Assembly (NCBI GenBank): GCA_944329425.1
Contig: CALVIG010000006.1
Location: forward strand, 1 to 64,000
Length of the DNA: 64,000 bases
Source: an uncultured Bacilli bacterium
GTDB taxonomy: Bacteria; Bacillota_I; Bacilli_A; RF39; UBA660
Direction of reading: 5' to 3'
Positions 24,620-34,097 of the stretch are shown one piece after another. The position numbers and the translations under genes were made by a program. The notes under the pieces were generated by a model. It saw only the letters and a list, made by a program, of their open reading frames with translations, made no database searches and was not told where the DNA came from. The stretch's first letter is position 1; every line of letters begins with the position of its first letter.

Positions 24620-25819
24620 ATGAATAATCAAGAAGAATTAGTAATAAAAGAAGAGCATAATTCAAGTCCTAATAAGAAAAGTAAGAAAAAACTTATCATT
24701 GGGCTTGTGATAACGATTTTTGTTTTGCTAGTTGTAGTAGGAATAGCACTAGCTATCATTTTACCAAAGTATTCGCCTAAGAACGTTTTTAAAACAACCA
24801 TTAACGAAGCTTATAAAACATCATCAAAAGAGTTAAAAGATGATTTTGATACAATGTATTTTACGTTTTCTTTATCACCAGAAGTAAAAGGAAGTGGCAG
24901 CGCTTTACTTGAAGACATGATTAGTAATTTTTCAATTAAGTTACAAGGTGGTATTGATTATAAGAATAAAACTTTTTCTTATAATTTAGTAACAAATTAT
25001 AAAGATAAAGAATTTATTAACGCTGATTTTCAGTACGATAAAGAGTTTTATTTAATGCTTAATAAATTATATAATAAACCAATAAAGGCGGAAGAAAGTG
25101 ATTTTACTGATGCGTTTACTAAAGCTGACGTAGAAAGCTTAAAAACGGTTATTGAAGAATATTCAAAAGCGTATGATGAATCACTTAAAGATGAATATTT
25201 TGAAAGTGATAAACAAACCATTACCGTTGGTGATAAAAAGGTTAAATCAAGGGTATCAATTCTTAATTTAAATAAAGAAAACACTAAAGAAATGGATAAA
25301 TACGCTCAAAATAGATTATTAAAAAATGATAAGTTTTTAAACGCTTATGCTAAGCTTACAAGCGTTAGCAAAGAAGAAGTTATTAAATCTTTAGAAGAAG
25401 AAAGCAATTACGAAGATTTTACGAATACTAAAATAAAACTATATACTGGTATGTGGAATAAAGATTTAATTAAGATACAATTTGTTTATGATGATATGGT
25501 AGTTGAATTAGAAAAAAATGATGAAAATAATAATGCTTGGAAAATAAGCTTTAAAAATGATGAAATCACGATGGTATTTAACCTTGAATATACGTATGAA
25601 TATAATAAAAAAATAGATTTAAAAGATGTTAGCGGTGCGGTTAATTCTAAAGACCTTCCAGCTGATGCTTTAACCCAAATATTAACGAACATTAAGAGTC
25701 AAGATGGATATAAGTTACTTGATGAAGACGTAAAAGATGCAACAACAATGAGCATTGATCAATTATTATCATTATTTTTAGGAAGTTCTTATAACAACTA
25801 TAACAATACGGTTTATTAA
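24620..25819 (+). CDS. Membrane-anchored extracellular protein, unknown
   Basis: 399 residues, not recognised. A charged cytoplasmic head of about 24 residues, one membrane segment (about 25-49, KLIIGLVITIFVLLVVVGIA), then an outside domain of about 350 residues rich in Lys, Asp and Glu with alternating beta/helix segments. It has no Cys, so no lipobox. Low Gly content and long acidic helices suggest a binding rather than enzymatic protein. AAGGAGG lies 7 nt before the ATG; it has its own terminator. Confidence 0.65.
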   Translation: MNNQEELVIKEEHNSSPNKKSKKKLIIGLVITIFVLLVVVGIALAIILPKYSPKNVFKTTINEAYKTSSKELKDDFDTMYFTFSLSPEVKGSGSALLEDMISNFSIKLQGGIDYKNKTFSYNLVTNYKDKEFINADFQYDKEFYLMLNKLYNKPIKAEESDFTDAFTKADVESLKTVIEEYSKAYDESLKDEYFESDKQTITVGDKKVKSRVSILNLNKENTKEMDKYAQNRLLKNDKFLNAYAKLTSVSKEEVIKSLEEESNYEDFTNTKIKLYTGMWNKDLIKIQFVYDDMVVELEKNDENNNAWKISFKNDEITMVFNLEYTYEYNKKIDLKDVSGAVNSKDLPADALTQILTNIKSQDGYKLLDEDVKDATTMSIDQLLSLFLGSSYNNYNNTVY

Positions 25820-25828
25820 TGTTAGTGT

Positions 25829-25857
25829 AAAGTTATGTTTTTAACATAACTTTTTTT
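25829..25857 (+). terminator. Terminator of the 24620 gene
   Basis: AAGTTATG with CATAACTT (25830-25837, 25845-25852), then seven T. Confidence 0.85.
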
Positions 25858-25919
25858 CTTTTTTTGATAAATTATTTTTATTAAAATGCTATAATTAAGT
25901 TAAGAAAGGTAGGAATATA

Positions 25920-26978
25920 ATGGACGGATTAAAAATATTTCAGTATGGTTGTGGAAAAATGAGCGTTTATACGATGCGCTACGTAATTGAAAATGGTGGT
26001 GTGATTGTAGGAGCGGTTGACGTTAATCCAAACGTAATTGGAAAGGACATTGGAGAAATCATCGGGAAAGAAAAAACTGGCGTTATCGTAAAGGATGCAA
26101 AAGAAGCTAAAGCGTTATTAAAAGAACTAAAACCAGATTGTGCGATAGTTACGACGATGAGTTTATTAAGCGACTTAGATGAACCTTTAACAACATGTGC
26201 TAGTTGCGGTGTTAACGCTATTACGACTTGTGAAGAAGCGTTTTACCCAATGAATTCTAACCCAAACTTAACCAAAAAGTTAGATTTATTAGCAAAGGAA
26301 AATAATTGTACGATAACTGGTAGCGGTTACCAGGATGCTTTTTGGGGTAATTTAATTACTACTTTGGTAGGATCAAGTCATAACATTACCAAAATAAAGG
26401 GAAGTTCTTCATATAACGTTGAGGACTATGGTATAGCGTTAGCAAAGGCTCATGGAGCAGGCCTAACTAAAGAGGAATTTCAAAATCAAATCGCTTCTGC
26501 AGACGAAGTAACTGATGAAGAAAGAAATAAAGTTATTGAAAGCGGAAAGTACCAACCATCATACATGTGGAACGTTAATGGATGGTTATGTGATAAACTT
26601 GGACTTACCGTTGTAAGCCAAACGCAAAAGTGCGTACCACAATTTAATGATTACGACATAGAATCAAGCACCTTAGGAATGACGGTTAAAGCTGGTATGG
26701 CAACCGGTATGAGTGCGGTTGTTACAACTAAAACCAAAGAAGGAATAACGTTAGAAACAGAATGCATTGGTAAGGTTTATAACAAAGATGAATTTGATAG
26801 AAACGAGTGGACCGTTTATGGTGAACCAGATACTACTTTAGTTATAGAAAAACCAGCAACCGTAGAACTTACATGTTCTGCCATTGTAAACAGAATACCA
26901 GATGTTATAAAATCAGAACCTGGCTTTGTGCCAACTTCACGGATGGGTGAACTTAAAAATATAATAAAGGAATCTTAG
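25920..26978 (+). CDS. NAD(P)-dependent dehydrogenase, diaminopentanoate dehydrogenase-like
   Basis: 352 residues with an N-terminal Rossmann fold (IFQYGCGKMS, then VDVNPNVIGKDIGE) and a C-terminal domain beginning near GSGYQDAFWGN. Length and these segments match the family of 2,4-diaminopentanoate dehydrogenase (ornithine fermentation, ord) and related DapB-like oxidoreductases. No other ornithine-degradation genes are nearby, so the substrate is uncertain. Start ATG 25920 follows AAGGTAGG. It is a monocistronic unit with a short GAATC/GATTC hairpin after the stop. Confidence 0.6.
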   Translation: MDGLKIFQYGCGKMSVYTMRYVIENGGVIVGAVDVNPNVIGKDIGEIIGKEKTGVIVKDAKEAKALLKELKPDCAIVTTMSLLSDLDEPLTTCASCGVNAITTCEEAFYPMNSNPNLTKKLDLLAKENNCTITGSGYQDAFWGNLITTLVGSSHNITKIKGSSSYNVEDYGIALAKAHGAGLTKEEFQNQIASADEVTDEERNKVIESGKYQPSYMWNVNGWLCDKLGLTVVSQTQKCVPQFNDYDIESSTLGMTVKAGMATGMSAVVTTKTKEGITLETECIGKVYNKDEFDRNEWTVYGEPDTTLVIEKPATVELTCSAIVNRIPDVIKSEPGFVPTSRMGELKNIIKES

Positions 26979-27045
26979 GATTCTTTTAATTTTTACTTAT
27001 TTATCGTATAATATAGTTATTAAATATGTATTGGTGGGATATCTA

Positions 27046-27399
27046 ATGAAGAAATTGGAAGGTTATTTAAGGGAACATATTATTTTAAAAGAGTTTTTAA
27101 TTAGTATAAAATCAGACACGTTATATGAATGGTTTGTTTGGGTAAAAGAAATATATAACGCAAAGAAAAATGGGTTTGATAAAAATTTATATAGTGATGA
27201 TCAAATTCTTAGATATAAATATGCGTTGGGTGAAGAACCAATGATAATAACCGATGATGAGGGGAATGAATTTCGTCTATTTGAAGATGGAGTTAAAGTT
27301 GCTATTCCTACTTACTATTTGGATAGCGTTTTTCCAGATAAAGAAACTAATGATAAAGTAATTGAATACTTAAGAAAACAAAATCATACTAAGAATTAA
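27046..27399 (+). CDS. Hypothetical protein
   Basis: 117 residues, not recognised. Start ATG 27046 is chosen because GGTGGGA lies 6 nt upstream; an upstream in-frame TTG at 27031 overlaps it. Cytoplasmic, with no membrane segment. Features: a helical N-terminus (KLEGYLREHIILKEFL), TLYEWFVWVKEIYNAK, and GEEPMIITDDEGNEFRLFEDGVKVAIPTYY-type beta strands (two short strands around residues 68-92). It has its own promoter-like TATAAT near 27010. Confidence 0.55.
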   Translation: MKKLEGYLREHIILKEFLISIKSDTLYEWFVWVKEIYNAKKNGFDKNLYSDDQILRYKYALGEEPMIITDDEGNEFRLFEDGVKVAIPTYYLDSVFPDKETNDKVIEYLRKQNHTKN

Positions 27400-27490
27400 A
27401 AATAAATAGTAAAATAATGATCGAATATCTTGTATAATTGACTATTGTTGACAATGTTTATCTTATAACTTAATGGAAAGAGGATTATGT

Positions 27491-28426
27491 ATGAAACTTA
27501 ATATAAAAGTACCAAAAAAATTAAATAAACCATATTCATATAATAACTATGTACTTATCAGAGATAAGAAACGGAAAGAACTGAGAAAGTTTAATATGAG
27601 GTTGTCTTTATTAATGTCTGTGGTAATCGTTGCAACAGCTACTTTAAGTTTAAAAAGCGCTGGTAACGAATTAAAAAAAGAAAATACAGTTATATATTCT
27701 GAACAAATATTAGAATATAATGATAGAATAAATGATTATGCAAATTATATAAACAGTCTTGGATTAAATGATTTGCAAATAATTATGAAAGTTATCAACG
27801 ACACTTGGAATGAGATTGATGGTTATGGGAAAGCTGAAAATTTAATTGATGGTTATTTTAGACTATCATTTCAAGAAGAAAATAAGGGTGTTTGTACAAG
27901 TTTTGCTGATGATTTTACATGTAAGATTAACGCGATAAATCCATCTTATAATGCGAGAAACTTAACTGTGTACATGAATCCAAATGAAACCGAAGATATA
28001 AAAATTGTGGATATTCAAAGAAATGTATTGGAAACAACGAATGAAGAATCAAAGTGTTTGGATGAAATTGTATCATACATAATAGGTAATCATATGGTTT
28101 CTTTAATTGATATACCCGAAAGCGACGTAACATTAATGGTCGATCCTACAAATTTACTTATTGGATGTTTAAAAAATGGAAAAATCTATGTATTAAATAG
28201 AAAATATGACGAAGATGATTTAATTAGAAAGCGGCTATGGGCTGATTATATATTTTCCGATGATGGATTAGATAGTTATACGAAAGAATATTTTGAAGAT
28301 TTTTATAACTTAAAACTAGATATTAATGAAATGTATCATCAATATGGTTATGAAGCTCAGCAAGAAGCTTTAAACTACGTTGATTCATTAGAAGAATATG
28401 ACGCAGGTTCTAAAGTAAAAACTTAA
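27491..28426 (+). CDS. Membrane-anchored transglutaminase-like protein
   Basis: 311 residues. Start ATG 27491 has AAAGAGG about 10 nt upstream; an ATG at 27473 overlaps that site. One membrane segment lies near residues 38-56 ([18 protein letters not shown]). Outside is a candidate papain/transglutaminase-fold core: Cys in [10 protein letters not shown], His in [10 protein letters not shown] about 55 residues later and Asp in VDPTNLLIG about 15 further on, the Cys-His-Asp order of that fold. Activity is inferred, not shown. Targets could be surface proteins or peptidoglycan peptides. Confidence 0.6.
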   Translation: MKLNIKVPKKLNKPYSYNNYVLIRDKKRKELRKFNMRLSLLMSVVIVATATLSLKSAGNELKKENTVIYSEQILEYNDRINDYANYINSLGLNDLQIIMKVINDTWNEIDGYGKAENLIDGYFRLSFQEENKGVCTSFADDFTCKINAINPSYNARNLTVYMNPNETEDIKIVDIQRNVLETTNEESKCLDEIVSYIIGNHMVSLIDIPESDVTLMVDPTNLLIGCLKNGKIYVLNRKYDEDDLIRKRLWADYIFSDDGLDSYTKEYFEDFYNLKLDINEMYHQYGYEAQQEALNYVDSLEEYDAGSKVKT

Positions 28427-28487
28427 AGCTAGTAATAATATCATTTATATTAAATTAAAAAGAACATATTATACACTGGTGATATAC

Positions 28488-28997
28488 ATGTTTAAGCAAG
28501 CTAAGGAAGTTATTAGGACAATAAAAGAAAAAGATCCTGCTATAAAAAGTACTAAAGAAGCTTTGTTATATCCGTGTTTTAAAGCTATTATTTATTATGA
28601 AGTCGCACGAAAGCTTTATTTAAAAAAGCATTATTTTATAGCTAGATTTATAAGTGAGAGAGCTAAAAGGAAAACCGGTATTGAAATTCACCCGGGAGCA
28701 ACCATTGGTAAGAATTTATTCATTGATCATGGTACTGGTGTTGTTATAGGTGAAACCGCGGTAATAGGTGATAACGTAACCATGTTTCATGGGGTTACTT
28801 TAGGTGGTACTGGTAACGAAAAGGATAAAAAAAGACATCCTACGATTGGTAACAACGTTTTTATTGGGTCTGGTGCAAAAATACTTGGTAACATAACAAT
28901 AGGTAACAATGTTAAAATTGGAGCAAACGCTGTTGTGTTAAAAGATGTCGAAGATGATAGAACCGTGATTGGAATACCTGGATACGTAGTGAAATAA
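28488..28997 (+). CDS. cysE: Serine O-acetyltransferase
   Basis: First step of cysteine synthesis: acetyl-CoA plus serine to O-acetylserine. 169 residues, the short CysE form. Start ATG 28488 follows GGTGAT (5 nt). An N-terminal helical part ([17 protein letters not shown], then [14 protein letters not shown]) precedes a left-handed beta-helix of hexapeptides: [22 protein letters not shown], with the catalytic His in DHG, then [16 protein letters not shown] and GIPGYVVK. No cysK or T-box is adjacent. Confidence 0.93.
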   Translation: MFKQAKEVIRTIKEKDPAIKSTKEALLYPCFKAIIYYEVARKLYLKKHYFIARFISERAKRKTGIEIHPGATIGKNLFIDHGTGVVIGETAVIGDNVTMFHGVTLGGTGNEKDKKRHPTIGNNVFIGSGAKILGNITIGNNVKIGANAVVLKDVEDDRTVIGIPGYVVK

Positions 28998-29031
28998 AAT
29001 GTAAAAAAATAAAAATAATTGTAGAAATATA

Positions 29032-29124
29032 TTGATTTAATTTATGGTTTTTGTATAATTAAATTGACGTTTTTGCAAAAATTGGGTAATTTTGTACCCA
29101 CCACATAGTAATATGTGGTTTTTT
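29032..29124 (+). promoter_or_regulatory. Promoter plus attenuator-like leader of helD
   Basis: TTGATT (29032-29037), 16 nt, TATAAT (29054-29059), start about 29066. The short RNA contains a hairpin TGGGTA/TACCCA (29083-29088 with 29095-29100) and, directly stacked after it, a terminator CCACATA-GTAA-TATGTGG (29101-29118) with six T. The helD ATG is 28 nt beyond the last T. Either a self-standing short RNA or a conditional terminator controlling helD. Confidence 0.6.
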
Positions 29125-29151
29125 GCGTTGATAGAAGGGAGTGTGATTATT

Positions 29152-31182
29152 ATGGCTTTATCTAACGAAGAAATAAAGCAAGAAAAAACCTACCTAGAAA
29201 AAACATCAAAGGAAATATCTAAACAAATAGATATTTTAGAAAAAGAAATTCATGTTAGTAAAGAGCAAATAACTGAATTTAAAAAAATATTATGGGAAGA
29301 TAAAGGAAGTATTGATTCGGTTGAAATGCAAACTGGTCTTATGGCTTCCGAAATGGAAGCTAACTTCATGCTCATGAAAATGGAGTATTATAAAAAATTA
29401 TTAAAACTTAGGTATTCACCTTATTTTGGAAGAGTAGACTTTAAAGAAGATAATGAGGAAGCTAAACCGATATATATTGGCCTTACTAACGTAACTAAGG
29501 ATCTTTTTCATTACGTTTATGATTGGCGAAGCCCAATATCATCGTTGTTTTATGACTATGGTATAGGCCCTGCCAGCTATAGTGCACCTGGTGGTGAAAT
29601 AAGTGGTTACATGTCTTTAAGAAGGCAGTATAAAATAGAAGATAACAAACTAATACACATTTTTGATAATGATTTAAACGTAGTTGATGAATGCTTGCAA
29701 GCGGTTTTATCAGAGAACTCTTCTGATAAAATGAAAAACATAGTAAATACCATTCAAAAAGAACAAAACGAGATAATAAGAAACATTTCTAATAAACATT
29801 TAATTGTCCAGGGAATTGCAGGTTCTGGAAAAACATCAGTGGCACTTCATAGAATAGCTTTTTTACTATATAAAATTAAAAATTTAAAATCTTCTAACGT
29901 GTTAATATTTTCTCCTAATAACGTATTTTCAGAATACATATCAAACGTATTACCAGAATTAGGTGAAGATAATGCTATGAACACAACCTTTCATGATTTT
30001 GCTAAAACTTATGCTAAGGAATTTAAAGAAGTAGAAACTTTTACGAATTTTATTGAAAGGTTTTACACAGGAAAAGAACAAAATCAGCGATTAGTTCATT
30101 TTAAGTTGTCCAATAAAATGATTCCTGTTATTGAAAATTATGCTAAAGAAATAGATGAAAGAACTGTAATAACTGGTGATATTGTTACGGATTTTCAAAT
30201 CATTAACGAGGATTATTTAAATTATTTGTTAAAAGATCGTTTTAATAAGCTACCTTTGTTTGAAAGAATAGAAAAAATAGCAGAACATTTATGTGATAAA
30301 CTGGGCTTTAGTTATGGTAAGAAGAAACGTAGTTTTATAAAACAAATTAAAGAACTTTTAAACGTTAAAATGGACTTTAAAAAAATATACCAAGACTTGT
30401 ATCAAAGCACAGCTTTTATAAGTGAGTATCATACAAAAGAACCATTACGTTTAAATAATAAAAAAATTAACTATGAGGATGCATTGTGCTTCATATACTT
30501 AAAAGGTTTATTAAGAGGTTTTCCTTATAGCAACTTAATAAAGCAAATAGTAGTTGATGAAGCACAGGATTATAATGAAATGCAGTACATAATTTTAAGC
30601 AAGATATTTAAAAAAGCGTCCTTTACTATTTTAGGGGATGTTAACCAAACCATTAATCCGTATATTAAGTATGATTCTTTAGAGGTTTTAACTAACATTT
30701 TAAATGAAAATAGTAAATACGTTGAATTAAATAAAACGTATCGTTCTTCTGCTGAAATAATAGCATATACCAATAAAATTCTTGGTTTGAAATACGTTAG
30801 TGCGATAAGAAAAGAAAGTAACGTACCAGTTAAGTTTAGAAATAACATAAACACTTTAAAAAATGATATACTTAGTTTAAAGCAAAAATACGCATCACTA
30901 GCTATAATTACCAAAAGCAAAGATGAAAGTATAAAACTATATGATAAATTAAAAGATAAAATTAAAAACATAAGTTTGATGGATGAAAGTAGTAAACGAT
31001 TTAATAAAAATTTGGTTATAGTTCCAAGCTATTTATCCAAGGGATTAGAATTTGATTCGGTAATATCTTATACTGATAAAGATAATGTTTATACTAAGGA
31101 TGAAAGATATTTATTTTATGTTGTTACAACTAGATGTCAGCATGAGTTAATAATTTATAATCCACCAAAAAGCCTATCATAG
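29152..31182 (+). CDS. helD: HelD-like RNA polymerase-recycling ATPase
   Basis: UvrD/Rep-like superfamily 1 ATPase. HelD proteins remove stalled RNA polymerase from DNA. 676 residues; ATG 29152 has GAAGGGAG about 9 nt upstream. An N-terminal antiparallel coiled-coil arm (about 1-75, EKTYLEKTSKEISKQIDILEKE) as in HelD, SPYFGRVDF and DWRSPISSLFYDY typical of the family, Walker A GIAGSGKTSVALHR, Walker B VVDEAQDYNEMQ, GDVNQTINP, NKTYRSSAEI, and a C-terminal VTTRCQHEL. Preceded by the attenuator-like leader and followed by its own terminator. Confidence 0.9.
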   Translation: MALSNEEIKQEKTYLEKTSKEISKQIDILEKEIHVSKEQITEFKKILWEDKGSIDSVEMQTGLMASEMEANFMLMKMEYYKKLLKLRYSPYFGRVDFKEDNEEAKPIYIGLTNVTKDLFHYVYDWRSPISSLFYDYGIGPASYSAPGGEISGYMSLRRQYKIEDNKLIHIFDNDLNVVDECLQAVLSENSSDKMKNIVNTIQKEQNEIIRNISNKHLIVQGIAGSGKTSVALHRIAFLLYKIKNLKSSNVLIFSPNNVFSEYISNVLPELGEDNAMNTTFHDFAKTYAKEFKEVETFTNFIERFYTGKEQNQRLVHFKLSNKMIPVIENYAKEIDERTVITGDIVTDFQIINEDYLNYLLKDRFNKLPLFERIEKIAEHLCDKLGFSYGKKKRSFIKQIKELLNVKMDFKKIYQDLYQSTAFISEYHTKEPLRLNNKKINYEDALCFIYLKGLLRGFPYSNLIKQIVVDEAQDYNEMQYIILSKIFKKASFTILGDVNQTINPYIKYDSLEVLTNILNENSKYVELNKTYRSSAEIIAYTNKILGLKYVSAIRKESNVPVKFRNNINTLKNDILSLKQKYASLAIITKSKDESIKLYDKLKDKIKNISLMDESSKRFNKNLVIVPSYLSKGLEFDSVISYTDKDNVYTKDERYLFYVVTTRCQHELIIYNPPKSLS

Positions 31183-31189
31183 GCTTTTT
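31167..31189 (+). terminator. helD terminator
   Basis: AAAAAGCCTA-TCA-TAGGCTTTTT overlapping the helD stop codon. Confidence 0.85.
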
Positions 31190-31254
31190 AATGTAATATG
31201 GTTGCTTTTATTTTATATCTTTAGTAAACTTAAATGTGTATTAAGGAGGTTATT

Positions 31255-32838
31255 ATGCTTCAAGTAAATAATTTAAGTTTAACTTTTGGTAAAAAAACGT
31301 TATTTAAGGATGTTAATTTAAAGTTTACCGCTGGTAATTGTTATGGGGTTATAGGAGCTAATGGAGCTGGTAAATCAACCTTTTTAAAGGTTTTATCAGG
31401 ACAAATTGACTCTACCAGTGGTGATGTTATCATAACTGATAAAGAAAGAATGTCAGTTTTAAAACAAGATCATAACGCTTATGATGATTTTGATGTTATT
31501 GAAACGGTAATAATGGGAAATAAGCATTTGTATGATATCATGAAAGAAAAGGATGAAATATATTCTAAGCCTGATTTTAACGATGAGGACGGCCTTAGGG
31601 TTGGTGAATTGGAAGCGGAGTTTGCGGAATTAGATGGTTGGCAAGCGGAAAGTGACGCTCAGATACTTCTTTCTGGTATAGGATTAGATAGAACTTACTT
31701 TAGTGATAAAATGGGGAATTTATCTGGTGAAGATAAAGTTAAGGTGTTACTTGCGCAAGCTTTGTTTGGCAATCCTGATATTTTGATTCTTGATGAACCT
31801 ACTAACTACTTAGACATTAATGCCAAAATTTGGTTAGAAAACTTTTTGCTAGATTTTAAAAACACCGTTATAGTGGTATCACATGATAGACATTTTTTAA
31901 ACAAGGTGTGTACTCATATTTTAGACATAGATTACGGAAAAATTAAAATGTTTGTAGGTAACTATGATTTTTGGTTAGAATCTAGTGAACTTATTCAAAA
32001 ACAAATGCGTGATTCAAACAAGAAAAAAGAAGATAAAATAAAAGAATTACAGGATTTTATTCAAAGGTTTAGCGCAAATGCATCAAAGTCTAAACAAGCA
32101 ACTTCTAGAAAAAAATTACTTGAGAAAATCCAGTTAGATGATATAGTAGCATCATCAAGAAAATATCCTTACATTAACTTTGACATTGATAGGGAAATAG
32201 GAAAAGATGTTTTGGAACTTAAAGGTATAACTAAAACCATTGATGGACAAGTTGTTTTAAAAAACCTTAATTTAACGATTAATAACACTGATAAGGTTGC
32301 TTTTGTTGGTAAAAACGAACTTGCAAAAACCACGTTATTTAAAATAATAACAGGGGAGCTAGAGCCTGATTCTGGAACGGTTAAATGGGGAACTACAATT
32401 ACTTATTCTTATTTTCCAAAAGACCATGATGAATACTTTAAAAGCAACGTAAACCTAGTTGATTTTTTAAGACCATATTCAAAGGAACAAGAAGAGGCGT
32501 TTTTAAGGGGATTTTTAGGAAGAATGTTATTTTCTGGAGAGGATGCTTTAAAGAAAGTAAACGTTTTATCGGGTGGCGAAAAAGTTAGAATTATGTTTTC
32601 AAGAATGATGCTTAAAAAAGCTAACGTTATAATTTTAGATGAACCAACCAATCACCTAGATATTGAGTCAATAACTTCTTTAAATAAGGGAATGAAGAAT
32701 TTTAAGGGTGTATGCTTGTTTTCATCATATGATTATGAACTTGTAAATAGTGTTGCAAACCGTATAATTGAATTTAAGGAAGACGGAAAATACGTTGATA
32801 AGATGTGCACGTATGATGAATACTTGAATAGACAGTAA
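31255..32838 (+). CDS. ykpA: ABC-F ATPase, YkpA/YbiT type
   Basis: Soluble ribosome-associated ABC-F protein with two ATPase domains; relatives act on translation elongation or stalling. 527 residues. ATG 31255 has AAGGAGG 5 nt upstream. Domain 1: GANGAGKST, LSGEDKVKVLLAQAL, LILDEPTN. ABC-F linker with SANASKSKQATSRKKLLEKI. Domain 2: GKNELAKTT, LSGGEKVRIMFSR, IILDEPTNHLD. Overall very close in layout to B. subtilis YkpA, including the odd Walker A NELAxTT. The first signature is LSGED rather than LSGGE. Confidence 0.93.
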   Translation: MLQVNNLSLTFGKKTLFKDVNLKFTAGNCYGVIGANGAGKSTFLKVLSGQIDSTSGDVIITDKERMSVLKQDHNAYDDFDVIETVIMGNKHLYDIMKEKDEIYSKPDFNDEDGLRVGELEAEFAELDGWQAESDAQILLSGIGLDRTYFSDKMGNLSGEDKVKVLLAQALFGNPDILILDEPTNYLDINAKIWLENFLLDFKNTVIVVSHDRHFLNKVCTHILDIDYGKIKMFVGNYDFWLESSELIQKQMRDSNKKKEDKIKELQDFIQRFSANASKSKQATSRKKLLEKIQLDDIVASSRKYPYINFDIDREIGKDVLELKGITKTIDGQVVLKNLNLTINNTDKVAFVGKNELAKTTLFKIITGELEPDSGTVKWGTTITYSYFPKDHDEYFKSNVNLVDFLRPYSKEQEEAFLRGFLGRMLFSGEDALKKVNVLSGGEKVRIMFSRMMLKKANVIILDEPTNHLDIESITSLNKGMKNFKGVCLFSSYDYELVNSVANRIIEFKEDGKYVDKMCTYDEYLNRQ

Positions 32839-32865
32839 GTTATGTAATAATAACTTGCTTTTTTT
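32834..32865 (+). terminator. ykpA terminator
   Basis: 10-bp stem (32834-32843 with 32850-32859, one G-U) and T-run. Its 3' arm supplies the -35 of the next promoter. Confidence 0.8.
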
Positions 32866-32882
32866 AATAAAATGATTATAAT
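32855..32882 (+). promoter_or_regulatory. Promoter of the 32926 gene nested in terminator
   Basis: TTGCTT (32855-32860), 16 nt, TATAAT (32877-32882). The -35 lies in the 3' arm of the ykpA terminator. Confidence 0.55.
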
Positions 32883-32925
32883 AAAGTCATTTATAAAAGA
32901 ACTTTTTAAAGGAGGCGGGTTAACA

Positions 32926-33513
32926 TTGAAAAAGACTTTAACATTTATTCCGCTTGGTATTGCAATAAGCGCCGCAATAATATACTTGTTAAACGTGTTT
33001 AACTATAGGGTTACCAATAATTCTTTAACCACGCTTCAAATATTATCTAATTTAAGGGTATATTTGTATATTTCGGTAAGCTTTTTTGTATTGTACTTTT
33101 TAATTAAAGTTTTATTTGCTTTAACTAATAAAAAAAGTAATCAAATCAAAACTGAAGAACAAGCTTATGAACCTTTTGAGGTAAAAAAAGTTGAAAAAGA
33201 AATTCATAAAGAAGAAGTAAAACCTCAGGTTAAAACCGTACCAGTTATAAAAGAAGTAATTGTAAGTGGAAACAAGTATTGTTCTAATTGTGGGGAAAAG
33301 ATATTTGATACTGATACTTATTGTAAAAATTGTGGTAGTTATCAAAAAGATAAAAAATCTGGATTAAACCCAGTTTTAAAAAACGTTATAAACGTACTTG
33401 AGATAGTTATTTTAATTTTGGTTTTATACTTTTTAATTAACTTATTATTTGAGTATAAAGAAAAAAATGACCCTAACTTTAAGTCTCCTTTTAAAGTTAG
33501 TATGACAAAGTAA
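32926..33513 (+). CDS. Membrane protein with zinc ribbon
   Basis: 195 residues; TTG start at 32926 with AAAGGAGG 8-9 nt upstream. Two N-terminal membrane segments (about 5-23 and 45-66), a Glu/Lys-rich linker (about 68-110), a four-cysteine zinc ribbon CSNCGEKIFDTDTYCKNCG (about 122-140), then one more membrane segment (about 162-182). Zinc-ribbon membrane proteins of this kind are common in Firmicutes; the role is unknown. It is convergent with the 33521 gene across a shared terminator. Confidence 0.75.
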   Translation: MKKTLTFIPLGIAISAAIIYLLNVFNYRVTNNSLTTLQILSNLRVYLYISVSFFVLYFLIKVLFALTNKKSNQIKTEEQAYEPFEVKKVEKEIHKEEVKPQVKTVPVIKEVIVSGNKYCSNCGEKIFDTDTYCKNCGSYQKDKKSGLNPVLKNVINVLEIVILILVLYFLINLLFEYKEKNDPNFKSPFKVSMTK

Positions 33514-33536
33514 AAAAGCTTTAAAAAAGCTTTTTT
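33512..33536. terminator. Bidirectional terminator
   Basis: AAAAAAGCTTT-AAA-AAAGCTTTTTT between two convergent genes; T-runs on both strands. Confidence 0.85.
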
Positions 33537-33991
33537 ATTATTTTGTTAAAATCATCTTCATTATTTATGCATAGCAAGTTTTTATACTTAAAATTAGTGC
33601 TAGGTATACTTTTTTTTAAATCATATACGTTTATTAATTCATCACTTTTCTTCCTTTTTTTAATTTTTAGTTTTTTTAATCTCTTTTTAAACATAGATGA
33701 ATCAAAACAGGTATATAAATTTAAATTATTTCTATTAAACTGGTTATTAAATAGTTCATTACTGTTACCACATATAATAAACTTAACCCCACTTTCTATT
33801 GCTTTTATTATGCTTTTTTTGTTTTTTAATAATTTTTCTTTAATTTTATTTAAATATTCTGATTTATAATTACCAAAATAATAAATATTTTTCTTAGAAA
33901 AACATATTCTATCATGTAAGCTTATGTTGCTTGCTAAAGCTTTTATTATAAAATTGTCATCTAATGCTTCTTTTTCAATTATTTTTATCAT
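33521..33991 (-). CDS. Hypothetical protein, faintly GatD/amidotransferase-like
   Basis: 156 residues, very Lys/Asn-rich. ATG at 33991 has AGGTGAT 3 nt upstream. The middle (NIYYFGNYKSEY, then LKNKKSIIKAIESGVKFIICGNSNEL) recalls the nucleophile region of GatD-type glutamine amidotransferases, where ICGG precedes the active-site surroundings. Here the protein is short, GG is replaced by GN, and no catalytic His-Glu pair is visible. It may be a degenerate relative or an unrelated protein. The biased composition makes weak similarity unreliable. Confidence 0.5.
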   Translation of the reverse strand: MIKIIEKEALDDNFIIKALASNISLHDRICFSKKNIYYFGNYKSEYLNKIKEKLLKNKKSIIKAIESGVKFIICGNSNELFNNQFNRNNLNLYTCFDSSMFKKRLKKLKIKKRKKSDELINVYDLKKSIPSTNFKYKNLLCINNEDDFNKIIKKLF

Positions 33992-34097
33992 GTTATCACC
34001 TATTGTAGTTATTAGCTTACTTTTTAAATTTTATACAGTACTTGAAAAAAATCATAAAATAAAGTATCATATAAAAAGTATATAAAGAGGTGATATA

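Noticed and set aside
33521-33991. Assignment as GatD (lipid II glutaminyl synthase subunit)
   Set aside because: The product is short, Lys/Asn-rich, lacks the CGG nucleophile motif and a MurT partner is not adjacent; kept as hypothetical.
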